Part shown: positions 35,667 through 44,606 of the stretch, piece by piece
How the letters are laid out: every line of letters starts with the position of its first letter
How positions within the stretch are numbered: the stretch's first letter is position 1
Source: Sphingobium arseniciresistens
GTDB lineage: Bacteria; Pseudomonadota; Alphaproteobacteria; Sphingomonadales; Sphingomonadaceae
Length of the DNA stretch: 64,000 bases
Direction: 5' to 3'
Assembly: GCA_029167225.1 (NCBI GenBank)
Contig: JARFNK010000005.1
Coordinates: 186,001-250,000 of the forward strand
Program-made: the position numbers and the translations under genes
Notes under the pieces: generated by a model
Databases searched by the model: none
What the model was told of the DNA's origin: nothing
The model's input: only the letters and a program-made list of their open reading frames with translations

Positions 35667-37525
35667 ACGCCACGCCGCTGGTCGCGCTGGTCGGCAATCC
35701 CAATGCCGGCAAGAGCGCGCTGTTTAACGCGCTCACCGGCGCGCGGCAGAAGCTCGGCAATTATCCCGGCGTCACGGTGGAGCGCAAATCCGGCCGGCTG
35801 GCGCTGACCGATGGGCGGCCAGTGGAACTGGTCGACCTGCCCGGCACCTACAGCCTCGACCCCACCAGTCCCGACGAGCAGGTGACGCGCGACGTGATCC
35901 TGGGGCGGCAGTCGGGAGAAAGATTGCCCGACGCGCTGGTGATCGTGGTCGATGCCTCCAATCTCGACAATCACCTGCGTTTCGCGCTGGAACTGATCGG
36001 GCTTGGACTGCCGACGATCCTGGCGCTCAACATGGTTGACCTCGCCACGCGCGATGGGCTGGAACTCGATGCCGCCGTGCTCGGGCGCGAGCTGGGCGTG
36101 CCGGTGATCCCCACGGTGGCGGTCCGCAAGCGCGGGCTGGATCATCTGCGCGAGGCGTTGCAGGGGATGCTGGGCGAGAGCGGCGTGAAGGCGTTGCGGC
36201 CATCCGCCCCCTCGATCGATTTCGACACGCGCCGGCGTGAAGCGCAGCGGATCGCCCGCGCCGCCATCGTCCGCGAGACCGCGTCGCGCCGGCTGACCTC
36301 CATGGTCGACAGGGTGGCGCTGCATCCGCTTTTCGGCCTCGTCATCCTGCTCGCATTGCTGTTCGTCATGTTCCAGGCGGTGTTCGCCTGGTCGGAGGCG
36401 CCGATCGCCATGATCGAGGGCTGGGTGCAGGCGATCAGCGATTTCGTCTCGTCGGAACTGCCCGACGGGATGCTGCGATCCTTCCTGGTCGACGGCGTCA
36501 TCAACGGCGTGGGATCGGTGGTGGTGTTCCTGCCGCAGATCCTGATCCTGTTCTTCTTCATCCTGATGCTGGAGGCGACCGGCTACATGGTCCGCGCCGC
36601 CTTCATGATGGACGGGCTGATGGCGCGGGTCGGGCTTTCTGGGCGGGCGTTCATCCCGCTGCTGTCCTCCTTTGCCTGCGCGGTGCCGGGCATCATGGCG
36701 ACGCGCACGATCGCCGATCCCAAGGACCGGCTGACGACCATCCTCATCGCGCCGTTGATGACCTGTTCAGCGCGGCTGCCGGTCTATGCGGTCATCATCG
36801 GCGCCTTCATCCCGGCGCGCACGGTGGGGCCGGGCATCGGCCTTCAGGGGCTGGTGCTCTTCACCCTCTATGTGCTGGGCGTGGTCGGCGCGATGCTCGC
36901 GGCGCTCGCGCTACGGCTCACCGTCACGCGGGGGACGAGCAGCGGCTTCCTGATGGAAATGCCCAAATATCAGTGGCCGCGCCCGCGCGACATCCTGCTC
37001 GGCCTGTGGCAGCGGGCGGTGATCTTTCTCAAGCGGGCGGGCACCATCATCTTCACCTCGACGGTGATCCTGTGGGTGCTGCTCAGCTATCCCAAGCCGC
37101 CGCAGGGCAGCACGACATCGCCCATCGACTACAGCATCGCCGGGCGGATCGCGGGCGGCCTGAACGTCGTGATGGAGCCCATCGGCTTCAACCGCGACAT
37201 TTCGCTGGCGCTGATTCCGGCGATGGCGGCGCGCGAAGTGGCCGTGTCGGCGCTCGCCACCGTCTATTCGATCGAGGAAAGCGACGACGAGGCGGTGCTG
37301 GAGCGCAGCGTCGGCGATCGGCTGAAGGGGCGCTGGTCGCTGCCGACAGCGCTCGCCTTCCTCGCCTGGTTCGTGTTCGCGCCGCAGTGCATCTCCACCA
37401 TCGCCGTGACCCGGCGCGAGACCAATGGCTGGAAATGGCCGGTGTTCATGGTGAGCTATCTGTTCGTGCTTGCCTATGTGGCGGCGGGCATTACCTTCTG
37501 GAGCGCGACCGCGCTGGGTCTCTAG
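35663..37525 (+). CDS. feoB: Ferrous iron transporter FeoB
   Basis: A 620-residue inner-membrane Fe(II) permease. The N-terminal G-protein domain has G1 GNPNAGKSALFNAL, switch I GNYPGVTVERKSG, G3 DLPGTYSLDP and G4 LNMVDLA. It is followed by the helical spacer and two Gate segments (LLSSFACAVPGIMATRTI and AMAAREVAVSALATVY). It is shorter than the 770-residue E. coli protein, as in many alphaproteobacteria. FeoC is not present. It is cotranscribed with feoA, likely under Fur. Confidence 0.95.
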   Translation: MNATPLVALVGNPNAGKSALFNALTGARQKLGNYPGVTVERKSGRLALTDGRPVELVDLPGTYSLDPTSPDEQVTRDVILGRQSGERLPDALVIVVDASNLDNHLRFALELIGLGLPTILALNMVDLATRDGLELDAAVLGRELGVPVIPTVAVRKRGLDHLREALQGMLGESGVKALRPSAPSIDFDTRRREAQRIARAAIVRETASRRLTSMVDRVALHPLFGLVILLALLFVMFQAVFAWSEAPIAMIEGWVQAISDFVSSELPDGMLRSFLVDGVINGVGSVVVFLPQILILFFFILMLEATGYMVRAAFMMDGLMARVGLSGRAFIPLLSSFACAVPGIMATRTIADPKDRLTTILIAPLMTCSARLPVYAVIIGAFIPARTVGPGIGLQGLVLFTLYVLGVVGAMLAALALRLTVTRGTSSGFLMEMPKYQWPRPRDILLGLWQRAVIFLKRAGTIIFTSTVILWVLLSYPKPPQGSTTSPIDYSIAGRIAGGLNVVMEPIGFNRDISLALIPAMAAREVAVSALATVYSIEESDDEAVLERSVGDRLKGRWSLPTALAFLAWFVFAPQCISTIAVTRRETNGWKWPVFMVSYLFVLAYVAAGITFWSATALGL

Positions 37526-37576
37526 ACGTGCGCGAGCCCCGGCCTATAAGGGCCGCTTTCACGCTTCGGAGGGATC

Positions 37577-38176
37577 ATGGCAGGCTCGGTTAACAAGGTC
37601 ATTCTGGTTGGCAATCTGGGTGCCGACCCGGAGGTCAAAAGCTTCCAGAATGGCGGCAAGGTCTGCAACCTGCGCATCGCCACGTCGGAAAGCTGGAAGG
37701 ATCGCATGTCCGGCGAGCGCAAGGAGCGCACCGAATGGCATAGCGTCTCCATCTTTTCCGAAGGCCTGGCCGGCGTTGCGGAACGCTTCCTGCGCAAGGG
37801 CAGCAAGGTCTATGTCGAGGGCCAGCTGCGGACCCGCAAGTGGCAGGACCAGTCGGGCAATGATCGCTATACGACCGAAGTCGTGCTGCAGGGCCCCGGC
37901 GCGGTGCTGACGATGCTCGACGGCGCGCCCGGCGGCGGCGGTGGCCAGGGCGGCGGCGGATATGGCGGCGGCCGTTCGTCGGGCGCCCCGTCTGGCGGCG
38001 GCGGTGACTGGTCGGGCGGCAGCAGCGGCTTTGGCGGCGGCGACTATGATGATTTCGGCGGCGGTGGCAGCAGCTTTGGTGGCAGCAGCAGCGGCGGTGG
38101 TCGCTCGGCCGGCGGCAGCGCCGGCCGCAGCAGCCCGAATTTCGACAATGACCTGGACGATGAAGTGCCGTTCTGA
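37577..38176 (+). CDS. ssb: Single-stranded DNA-binding protein
   Basis: A 199-residue protein for replication, recombination and repair. The OB-fold N-terminus [20 protein letters not shown], with [22 protein letters not shown] and [16 protein letters not shown], matches SSB. A long Gly/Ser-rich linker (about 117-185) precedes the acidic interaction tip DLDDEVPF. It is 51 bases after feoB and has its own start with GGAGGG upstream (TCGGAGGGATC ATG). A terminator follows. Confidence 0.96.
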   Translation: MAGSVNKVILVGNLGADPEVKSFQNGGKVCNLRIATSESWKDRMSGERKERTEWHSVSIFSEGLAGVAERFLRKGSKVYVEGQLRTRKWQDQSGNDRYTTEVVLQGPGAVLTMLDGAPGGGGGQGGGGYGGGRSSGAPSGGGGDWSGGSSGFGGGDYDDFGGGGSSFGGSSSGGGRSAGGSAGRSSPNFDNDLDDEVPF

Positions 38177-38206
38177 ACGGCCCCTTGGTCTGCAATCGCC
38201 TTACGC

Positions 38207-38240
38207 AAAAGGGGCTCCGCTACAAGGCGGCGCCCCTTTT
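38207..38240. terminator. Bidirectional terminator after ssb
   Basis: AAAAGGGGC pairs with GCCCCTTTT around a 16-base loop, giving a U-run in both directions. It separates ssb from the convergent SIMPL-domain gene. Confidence 0.8.
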
Positions 38241-38267
38241 TGCTGCTCGCCCGAAAATTCGCTGGGA

Positions 38268-38972
38268 TCAGTCCAGATAGAAATCGACGGTCGTGACCAC
38301 GCGAACCTTCTTGTAGGGCGTGTCGCCGCCGCTGCCGGAGGAATCGCCGTCGCGCGCGTCGATCGAGAAATAGCCCTGGGTCGCGCTCTTGATTCCGCCC
38401 ACGCCGGCGCCGCTGTCCTTGGCGAACTGCTCGGCCGACTTGCGCGCATCCTTCGTCGCTTCGGCGACCATCGGTGCCTTGACGTCGTTGAGCTTCGTGA
38501 AGCTGTAGACCATGCCGGAGCCTTCCTGCAGCGTCACGCCGCGCCGCACGAGATCGAACTGGCGGGCAACGGCCCGCTGCGCGCGGGCGATGTCGCGGGT
38601 GCGCAGTTGCATCCGCTGGGTGATGGTGATGTTGGGCGTGCCGTTGTTGATCCACTGGTTGACGCCGGCGCCGGTCGGGCGAAGATCCTCTGGCCTGAAG
38701 CCCAGTTCGCGAAAATAGTCCTGCAGCGCCTTGGTATTGCCGTCGATCTCCGCGCGCACGCTCGGCAGGTCGAAGCCGGTGGCTGAATAGGCGATGGTCC
38801 AGGTCGCAAGGTCTGCGGTCACGTCCTTCTCCGCAAGGCCGCGCACCGTGACCGAGCGATCGGCCGCCTTGGCGCGCGTCAGCCCATCGCCCAGCAGGTA
38901 GCCGCCCACGATCATGCCCAAGGTCAGCAAGCCCGCGCTGGCCAGCATCATGAGATTGCGATTGTCCGGCAT
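38268..38972 (-). CDS. SIMPL-domain (DUF541) protein
   Basis: A 234-residue protein with an N-terminal hydrophobic anchor (about 7-26, LMMLASAGLLTLGMIVGGYL) and a periplasmic SIMPL domain. The domain shows SVTVRGLAEKDVTADLATWTI and then the family segment TKLNDVKAPMVAEATKDARKSAEQFAKDSG. It ends with RVVTTVDFYLD. The start at 38972 was chosen because the anchor begins there. The family includes E. coli YggE, linked to oxidative stress; the biochemical role is unknown. Confidence 0.85.
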   Translation of the reverse strand: MPDNRNLMMLASAGLLTLGMIVGGYLLGDGLTRAKAADRSVTVRGLAEKDVTADLATWTIAYSATGFDLPSVRAEIDGNTKALQDYFRELGFRPEDLRPTGAGVNQWINNGTPNITITQRMQLRTRDIARAQRAVARQFDLVRRGVTLQEGSGMVYSFTKLNDVKAPMVAEATKDARKSAEQFAKDSGAGVGGIKSATQGYFSIDARDGDSSGSGGDTPYKKVRVVTTVDFYLD

Positions 38973-39090
38973 CGTCTCTTTTCCTCTCCAGCCCTTCACG
39001 CGGCGCAAAAGGCGCCTTATTTTCGCAGCACGGCTTTTGCCATCCCATAGATGAACCGTTGCTGACGGGCGACGAACGGAGTTTATCCCC

Positions 39091-39507
39091 ATGCCCAAAT
39101 ATCTCCATACCATGATCCGCGTGACCGATGTCGACGACAGCATCCGCTTCTTCACCCTGCTGGGTCTTGAGGAAGTCAGGCGGTTCGACAGCGAGCAGGG
39201 GCGTTTCACCCTGGTCTATCTGGCCGCGCCCGGCGACGAGGATGCGCAGGTGGAGCTGACCTATAACTGGGATCCCGAAAGTTATGATGGCGGGCGCAAT
39301 TTCGGCCATATCGCCTATCAGGTCGAGAATATCTATGAGACGTGCCAGCGGCTGATGGACGCCGGCGTCACGATCAACCGGCCCCCGCGCGACGGGCACA
39401 TGGCCTTCATTCGCACGCCCGACAATATCTCGATCGAGCTGTTGCAGGATGGCCGTCTGGAGCCTGCCGAACCCTGGCTATCGATGCCCAATATCGGTGT
39501 CTGGTAA
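39091..39507 (+). CDS. gloA: Lactoylglutathione lyase (glyoxalase I)
   Basis: A 138-residue metalloenzyme converting the methylglyoxal-glutathione hemithioacetal to lactoylglutathione. The metal ligands His6, Glu55, His73 and Glu116 are all visible ([30 protein letters not shown]). The length and lack of the eukaryotic insertion fit the Ni-dependent bacterial form. It is 13 bases upstream of gloB, so the two glyoxalase steps are encoded together. Confidence 0.93.
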   Translation: MPKYLHTMIRVTDVDDSIRFFTLLGLEEVRRFDSEQGRFTLVYLAAPGDEDAQVELTYNWDPESYDGGRNFGHIAYQVENIYETCQRLMDAGVTINRPPRDGHMAFIRTPDNISIELLQDGRLEPAEPWLSMPNIGVW

Positions 39508-39520
39508 GGGAGGGCCGAGG

Positions 39521-40252
39521 ATGACCACCGCGCTCGAGATCGTCCGCATCCCCGTGCTGTCGGACAATTATGTCTGGCTGATCCATGACGGGGAGAGCGA
39601 GGAGACGGTGGTCGTCGATCCTGCGGTCGCCGGGCCGGTGATGGAGGCGGCGGCTGCGCACGGCTGGACCATCGGCCAGATCTGGAACACCCACTGGCAC
39701 CCGGACCACACCGGCGGCAACCAGGAGATCAAGGCCGCGACCGGATGCGTCATCACCGGCCCGGCGGCGGAAACCGGCAAGATCCCGACGCTCGACCGGC
39801 TGGTGGGCGAGGGCGACGTCGTGCGGATCGGCGCGCATGAAGCGCAGGTGATGGCGGTGCCTGCGCACACGGCCGGGCATATTGCCTATCATCTGGCAGA
39901 AGACGGCACGATCTTCGTCGGCGACACGTTGTTCGCCATGGGATGCGGCCGCCTGTTCGAGGGGACGGCGGCCCAGATGTTCGCCAACATGCGGCGCTTT
40001 GCCGCGCTGCCCGGCGACACGGCGGTCTATTGCGCGCATGAATATACGCAGGGCAACGCGCGCTTCGCCCATGCCATGGCGCCCGATGACGCGGCGATCG
40101 CTGCCCGGCTCGCGCGGGTGGACGCGGCCCGCGCGCAGGGCGAGGCGACGGTGCCGACGACGATCGCGCTGGAGCAGGCGACCAATCTCTTCATGCGCGC
40201 ACCGACGGTGGAGGCGCTCGCCGCCCTGCGCGCCGCGAAGGACGCCGCCTGA
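39521..40252 (+). CDS. gloB: Hydroxyacylglutathione hydrolase (glyoxalase II)
   Basis: A 243-residue metallo-beta-lactamase-fold enzyme that hydrolyses lactoylglutathione to lactate. The binuclear metal motif THWHPDHTGG gives His58, His60, Asp62 and His63. Later ligands are in PAHTAGHI, VGDTLFAMGCGRLFEG and YCAHEYT. The glutathione-binding C-terminus is VPTTIALEQATNLFMR. The ATG at 39521 is preceded by GAGG. It forms a unit with gloA. Confidence 0.95.
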   Translation: MTTALEIVRIPVLSDNYVWLIHDGESEETVVVDPAVAGPVMEAAAAHGWTIGQIWNTHWHPDHTGGNQEIKAATGCVITGPAAETGKIPTLDRLVGEGDVVRIGAHEAQVMAVPAHTAGHIAYHLAEDGTIFVGDTLFAMGCGRLFEGTAAQMFANMRRFAALPGDTAVYCAHEYTQGNARFAHAMAPDDAAIAARLARVDAARAQGEATVPTTIALEQATNLFMRAPTVEALAALRAAKDAA

Positions 40253-40360
40253 CGGAAATGGCGCCTTGCTGCCGTTATCATGATATGCTGGGCATCAACC
40301 CAAGCGGGGGCGGGATAGGCGCCGATCCAGCGCAGGCGCCGTACGAGACTGGAGACGATC

Positions 40361-40780
40361 ATGCGTGCCACCTCCCTCTTCCTGCTCATGCCGTTTGCGC
40401 TGCTGGCCGCATGCGCCGCGCAGGCCGTGCAGGAACCCAAGCTCACCGATCGGCAGGCAGCCGATCTGGACAAGGCGCTCGCCGGCAAGGTCGCCGGCGA
40501 GAAGACCAGTTGCATCGACAGGTTTCCCTCCACCAACATGCGGGTCATCAGCAATGAGGTGCTGCTTTACGAGGCGGGCCGGAACCTGACCTATGTCAAC
40601 AAGGTCATCGGCCGCTGCTCGGGGCTGACCTTCGGCAATACGCTCGTCATCCGCAGTTTCGGGTCGCAATATTGCCGTGGCGACATCGCCAGCGTCGTTG
40701 ATCTCCAGACCGGCATCGACCATGGCGCCTGCGCGCTGGGCGACTTCGTGCCGTACAGGACGCCCGCCGCGAAGAAGTAA
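40361..40780 (+). CDS. Putative lipoprotein of unknown function
   Basis: A 139-residue protein with a lipoprotein signal: MRATSLFLLMPFALLAAC, where Cys18 in LLAAC is the expected lipidation site. The mature part begins AQAVQEPKLTDRQAADLDKAL and contains three cysteines (in TSCIDRF, GRCSGLT and QYCRGDI) plus a fourth in GACALG, enough for disulfides. No domain was recognised. Similar small cysteine-bearing lipoproteins occur widely in sphingomonads (recollection). Convergent with the Trm112 gene. Confidence 0.68.
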   Translation: MRATSLFLLMPFALLAACAAQAVQEPKLTDRQAADLDKALAGKVAGEKTSCIDRFPSTNMRVISNEVLLYEAGRNLTYVNKVIGRCSGLTFGNTLVIRSFGSQYCRGDIASVVDLQTGIDHGACALGDFVPYRTPAAKK

Positions 40781-40813
40781 GCGGGAGCCTTGGGGCTGAA
40801 TGTCGATTGATCC

Positions 40814-40999
40814 TTAGCCGTCCAGCGGGATCGCCACATGCGCCACGAGCATGGGCACGCCATCGCGAATCGGAAAGGCGAGGCCGGCGGCGTCGGAGAC
40901 CAGGAGGCTCTTCTCGGCATCCAACCTGAGCGGGGTGCGCGTGACCGGGCAGACCAGCCGTGCGAGCAGCGCGGGGTCGGGAAGGGGGGCGGTGGTCAT
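40814..40999 (-). CDS. Trm112/UPF0434-family protein
   Basis: A 61-residue protein of the YcaR/Trm112p-like family, the start of which reads LLARLVCPVTRTPLRLD and which ends FPIRDGVPMLVA. Most members have four zinc cysteines; here only Cys17 remains, so it probably does not bind zinc. Bacterial function is unclear; the archaeal and eukaryotic Trm112 activates methyltransferases. It overlaps the LON-domain gene by four bases and is last in a three-gene operon. Confidence 0.82.
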   Translation of the reverse strand: MTTAPLPDPALLARLVCPVTRTPLRLDAEKSLLVSDAAGLAFPIRDGVPMLVAHVAIPLDG

Positions 41000-41613
41000 T
41001 GCAATGTGGTTCCGCTGTCGTCATCGGTATGGCCGAAGAACTGCATGAGCTGGATCGTCCGTTCGGCACGCTCGCGCAGGGAAGGCGCTTCCAGCAGCAC
41101 CTGTTTGGAGGCGGTGTCGAACGGCACGACCTGCGCGATGCCGTTGACCAGCGCGGCGTCGTCCAGCCGGGACACCGCGTTCCAATCCACCATATAGCCC
41201 TGTCGCTCCGCGAAACGGCGTGATTCCAGCTCCAGCGCGGCACGCTCGGCAATGGCCAGCGGTTCTTCCGAATCGCCGGCCTCTTCCTGCAACTCCGCTT
41301 CCACCTGACGGAAGGGGGTAGTCACGTCGAGTTCGCGCAGGATGGAGAAGCGGGCAATGCCGGTCAGCACGATGTTGAACCGGCCGTCGTCCAGCGCCTC
41401 GAACTCCGCGATATGGCCAAGGCACCCGATGGAATAGAGCGTGGGAATAGCGGCTTCGTCCCGCGGCTGGACCATGCCGATCCGCCGGTCTCGGGCCAGC
41501 GCATCGCGCACCAGCGCGCGATAGCGTGGCTCGAAGATGTGCAGCGGCAGCGGCATGCCCGGAAACAGCAGCGCACCCGCGAGGGGGAAAATCGAGATGC
41601 GCTGCGCGGACAT
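40996..41613 (-). CDS. LON substrate-binding-domain protein
   Basis: A 205-residue protein consisting only of the N-terminal domain of Lon protease. The start RISIFPLAGALLFPGMPLPLHIFEPRY and the YSIGCLGHIAEFEALDDGRFNIVLTG block are characteristic. No ATPase or protease domain follows. It lies between the CnoX-like gene and the Trm112 gene, a conserved alphaproteobacterial arrangement (recollection). Role unknown, possibly protein-quality related given the neighbour. ATG at 41613 chosen from the domain boundary. Confidence 0.85.
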   Translation of the reverse strand: MSAQRISIFPLAGALLFPGMPLPLHIFEPRYRALVRDALARDRRIGMVQPRDEAAIPTLYSIGCLGHIAEFEALDDGRFNIVLTGIARFSILRELDVTTPFRQVEAELQEEAGDSEEPLAIAERAALELESRRFAERQGYMVDWNAVSRLDDAALVNGIAQVVPFDTASKQVLLEAPSLRERAERTIQLMQFFGHTDDDSGTTLQ

Positions 41614-41633
41614 GGCGTCGGGGTTCGCGCTGC

Positions 41634-42551
41634 TCAGCCGAAGAGAATGGCGGAGAGGCGACGCCGCTGGGCCGAAACCCAGGGGTCTTCCAGCCCGACC
41701 ACTTCGAACAGCTTGAGCAGTTGCTGGCGGGCCGCGCCCTCTTTCCATTCGCGGTCGCGGGCGATGATATCGAGCAAGGCATCCGCCGCGCCCTGACGAT
41801 CGCCATTGGCCATGAGCCCGCCGGACAGTTCGAATCGGGCCTCATGATCATCCGGGTTGGCGGCAAGGCGAGATTCGAGCCCGGACAGGTCCGATACCGG
41901 CTGCGCCGTGCGGGCGAGCGAGAGCGCCGCGCGGGCGCGCTCTATCGCCTGGTCGCCGGCGATCTCCGCAGGCACGCCGTCCAGCATCGCCTGCGCTTCG
42001 TCGAGCAGGCCCAGCGCCACCAGCGCCCGCGCCTGACCGGCAAGCGGTTCGGCTTCGTCCGGCGCCATCTCGACGATCTGCTGGAAGATGGACAGGGCGC
42101 GCTCGGCATCACCCGAAGCCAGCGTCTCCTCGCCCATGGCGATCAGCGGTGCGATCTCCTGCTCCAGCGCCTTCTCCTCGGACTGCACGGGCAGGCGCGA
42201 GAGGATCTGGTCGAGCATCTGCTTGAGCTGCCCCTCGGTCCGCGCCTGGCTGAGGTCGGCGACGGGCTGCCCCTGGAACACCGCATAGACGGTGGGGATG
42301 GACTGGACCCGGAACTGGCTGGCGATGAAACCGTTCTCGTCGACATTCACCTTCACCAGCTTCACGCCCTTGGTGGCATAGTCGGCCGCGACCTTCTCGA
42401 TGATCGGGGTCAGCTGCTTGCAGGGGCCGCACCATTCCGCCCAGAAATCGACCAGCACGAGCGCGCCCATGGAGGGCTCCACCACATCGCGGCGGAATGC
42501 TTCCACCGCCTGCTTCTCGGTTTCCGTGAGGCCAAGGGTCGCCAACGTCAT
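41634..42551 (-). CDS. Thioredoxin-TPR co-chaperone, CnoX/YbbN-like
   Basis: A 305-residue protein. The N-terminal thioredoxin domain (about 1-115) has a full WCGPC active site in DFWAEWCGPCKQL, followed by helical TPR-like repeats to the C-terminus (GDAERALSIFQQIVEMAPDEAEPL; ANGDRQGAADALLDIIARDREW). E. coli YbbN has lost one cysteine, whereas CnoX of other proteobacteria keeps both and can reduce substrates. The presence of both cysteines therefore favours redox activity combined with chaperone holding. First gene of the CnoX-LON-Trm112 operon. Confidence 0.88.
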   Translation of the reverse strand: MTLATLGLTETEKQAVEAFRRDVVEPSMGALVLVDFWAEWCGPCKQLTPIIEKVAADYATKGVKLVKVNVDENGFIASQFRVQSIPTVYAVFQGQPVADLSQARTEGQLKQMLDQILSRLPVQSEEKALEQEIAPLIAMGEETLASGDAERALSIFQQIVEMAPDEAEPLAGQARALVALGLLDEAQAMLDGVPAEIAGDQAIERARAALSLARTAQPVSDLSGLESRLAANPDDHEARFELSGGLMANGDRQGAADALLDIIARDREWKEGAARQQLLKLFEVVGLEDPWVSAQRRRLSAILFG

Positions 42552-42728
42552 TCTCCTGTCGATGCGCGCATGCGCGAAATCATGCTGCATTATGTGGGCG
42601 GGAGGGGGGCTTTCGCAAGGCTGGCAGGAAAGTTTGCTTTTTTGCCAATTACCCCCTTGCCGACCATGAAAACCGCTGCTAGTTGCCACGCCTCACCCGC
42701 CGGAAGGACTTGTTCCCCGGCCGCCAGA

Positions 42729-42803
42729 GCGGGCGTAGCTCAGGGGTAGAGCACAACCTTGCCAAGGTTGGGGTCGAGGGTTCGAATCCCTTCGCCCGCT
42801 CCA
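42729..42803 (+). tRNA. tRNA-Gly (anticodon GCC)
   Basis: The acceptor stem GCGGGCG pairs with CGCCCGC, and the gene encodes its own CCA (42801-42803). The D-arm contains GCTCAGGGGTAGAGC, the anticodon arm is CAACCTTGCCAAGGTTG with anticodon GCC, and the T-arm contains GAGGGTTCGAATCCCTT. The gene marks the junction between housekeeping genes and the accessory block to its right; tRNA 3' ends are common integration sites. Confidence 0.97.
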
Positions 42804-43054
42804 GATTTTCCAGCAAAATAGAATATGTTACGAAACGCCCTAGGGCGTCGGCGATGCTTACATTCGTCTTCCGAGTGACGACTGTAAGCAGGGTGTAAGC
42901 AAGGCGAACCGTTTTCCTGATGCGCTGAATTGCTTTGCGCGCCCTTCTTTCTTCCTGATGAATTCGCACTCCGTCAAACCTTGGAAATGGGCCTTCCTCG
43001 AAAGCCTGTTAGCACAACCCTCTTGTGTCGTTTTGCAGCCTCGGCTGATCTGCA

Positions 43055-43204
43055 ATGACGATGAGCCCGTTCTCGGAACTCGAACTGCTCTCCGGCATCA
43101 AGGTTGGCGACAAGGTGGGCTTCGAAGTTACCTGGGGCCACAACGCCGGAATGGTTGCGATGATCGCGAAGTCGGGCTGGACTGGCGGAAGTGGCAATCG
43201 ATGA
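43055..43204 (+). pseudogene. CusF/CopB-type copper-binding domain remnant
   Basis: A 49-codon frame reads MTMSPFSELELLSGIKVGDK, then VGFEVTWGHNAGMVAMIAKSG. The order MTM.F...LL..IK.GDKV.F.V matches the C-terminal half of the CusF periplasmic copper-binding fold, in which MTM supplies metal-binding methionines. The N-terminal half and signal peptide are missing, so it is probably a truncated gene or domain left from a copper-efflux locus. Confidence 0.5.
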
Positions 43205-43499
43205 TCGGCAGGAGTCGGTTGATGTCGAGCGCGGCGCGTGTCGAAATTCTTACGCGCTAACAAGGTGCGCGAGCAGCGCTCCCGGGGGCGTAAAGGGCGA
43301 CCGGATGAACCGCGAACGGGACAAAGCCGAGATGCGACTCAATCCCTTCGTCACCCAAAACCTTCTCCCAAGCTACAGAAAATTGATGATCTGCAATCCC
43401 TGCGATTTGCTCGAACAATTATTTTCTAATGGCCTCGCAAAAGGTCTGGAAATACGATCAGCATCAAAACCTGCGTATTAAATTGTGCGTAGGAAATTG

Positions 43500-43518
43500 T
43501 ACATCGATGATAATTATC
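43500..43518. promoter_or_regulatory. TACATCGAT motif with adjoining palindrome
   Basis: TACATCGAT (43500-43508) is followed at once by the perfect palindrome GATAATTATC (43509-43518). The same 9-mer recurs at 49915 and, inverted, at 55549. No gene start is nearby, so this may be a stranded regulatory fragment. Confidence 0.4.
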
Positions 43519-43738
43519 TCATGACGTAATTACATTGCTCTGGTGGGCCGCGGTCCCTCACGACTGCAGGATAGCATCAACGCCCGAGAACCGATCTTCC
43601 CGCGCATCAAGGACAACCGAAAATATACGAGTGGAATCGATTGGACTTCATAGTCATGCGCGATCACGCGCGTTGACTTTGATGGGTCCGACGCAGGTTG
43701 CCGAGATTCGTTTTCTTGAAACGGGTCGCGATAAGTTA

Positions 43739-44296
43739 CTATTTGTCGGTGGCGTCAGGAGCACTCTGCGCGCGGGAATAGGTCGCAACTACTCGCGCGC
43801 TTTCTTCATACATACCAGTGAGCATGGTCAGCATCCGAGTCACACTGGATATCTTTGTCGTGAAGTCCGAGAGTTCGTCAATTTGGCTGGAGAGCACTTC
43901 CTTTTTAATGGATACGTACAGGTCAGTGATGCGCTCACCCTCATCGGTTACCTGGTAGTTGATGTTCTTGCTTCCCTTTTCCTTGATACCGGAAATTAGG
44001 TTCATGTTGGCGAGCTTGCGCAGCGAATAATGGATATTGGGAATGTCGTCGCGATTGAGCATTCGCGCGATCCAAGCCGCGCCGGTGGGCATGGCTTGCA
44101 TTCTGATCGTGTGCATAACGCAAAGTTCTGCAAAGTTCAGGTCCACACCCGATGACATGCGCGTGGCTTGGAGCACGAAATGCTCGAACGCTTCCCTGAA
44201 GCGAATCGAAGCGAATTCGAATTCGGTCAGTTCCGCCCCGCCTTCGAGCTGAGCCAGATGCCAAGTGCGGTGATATGTGTCTCTTTCGTCCAGCAT
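43739..44296 (-). CDS. MarR-family winged-helix regulator
   Basis: A 185-residue regulator. The winged-helix core runs from FAELCVMHTIRMQAMPTGAAWIARML to DIPNIHYSLRKLANMNLISG, followed by the wing EKGSKNINYQVTDEGERI and a C-terminal dimerisation helix (SDFTTKISSVTRMLTMLTGM). This longer MarR type is frequent beside aromatic-catabolism genes in sphingomonads. The ATG at 44296 was chosen with AGGAT just upstream; the frame extends further without similarity. It is divergent from the CoA-transferase operon, which it probably controls. Confidence 0.82.
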   Translation of the reverse strand: MLDERDTYHRTWHLAQLEGGAELTEFEFASIRFREAFEHFVLQATRMSSGVDLNFAELCVMHTIRMQAMPTGAAWIARMLNRDDIPNIHYSLRKLANMNLISGIKEKGSKNINYQVTDEGERITDLYVSIKKEVLSSQIDELSDFTTKISSVTRMLTMLTGMYEESARVVATYSRAQSAPDATDK

Positions 44297-44606
44297 ATCC
44301 TGCTTTCTCAGGGGCGCGGGAGCGCGGTCTGGATCCGGCGCAGTGCTTGGACATCGCCCGTGCGAGCGACGAGGCGCGGCACTTGCAACTGCACCGATTT
44401 CTCCGCCACTCTGGCCCAATTCAGGTTTTATATCAACCGATAATCCGTCAATATTCCGGCGGCAAAGGGTGCTTCCGGACAGCCTGAAACGGTCTTCCGA
44501 CGGCCCGTGGGGCCGGTCTGCGCTTCAGCTCTTATTGCGCAACGGGCAAGGCAGCGGTGCCCAACCGGCATTCGACGCGGTCCGCAGAATCGCCGAGTGA
44601 GTGCGG
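44297..44606. other. Divergent regulatory region between MarR and CoA-transferase genes
   Basis: No gene is supported here. A short inverted repeat TATC-AACC-GATA is at 44431-44442, within an AT-rich island that could hold the promoters. The repeat is too short to assign to MarR with confidence. Confidence 0.45.

Larger units (their letters stand above)
42804..43738. other. Poorly coding junction DNA after the tRNA gene
   Basis: About 0.9 kb without an intact gene. It contains a CusF-like remnant (43055-43204), a small region near 43240-43480 with short basic open frames of no known family, and AT-rich DNA near 43490-43530 with the palindrome GATAATTATC next to TACATCGAT. The mixture of fragments looks like a recombination scar. 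Confidence 0.55.

Noticed and set aside
43238-43481. Short basic open frames between the CusF remnant and the MarR gene
   Set aside because: Two overlapping frames with no family match; they may be remnants, but nothing supports a gene.
43535-43999. 154-codon plus-strand open frame
   Set aside because: Antisense to the MarR gene and without recognisable features.
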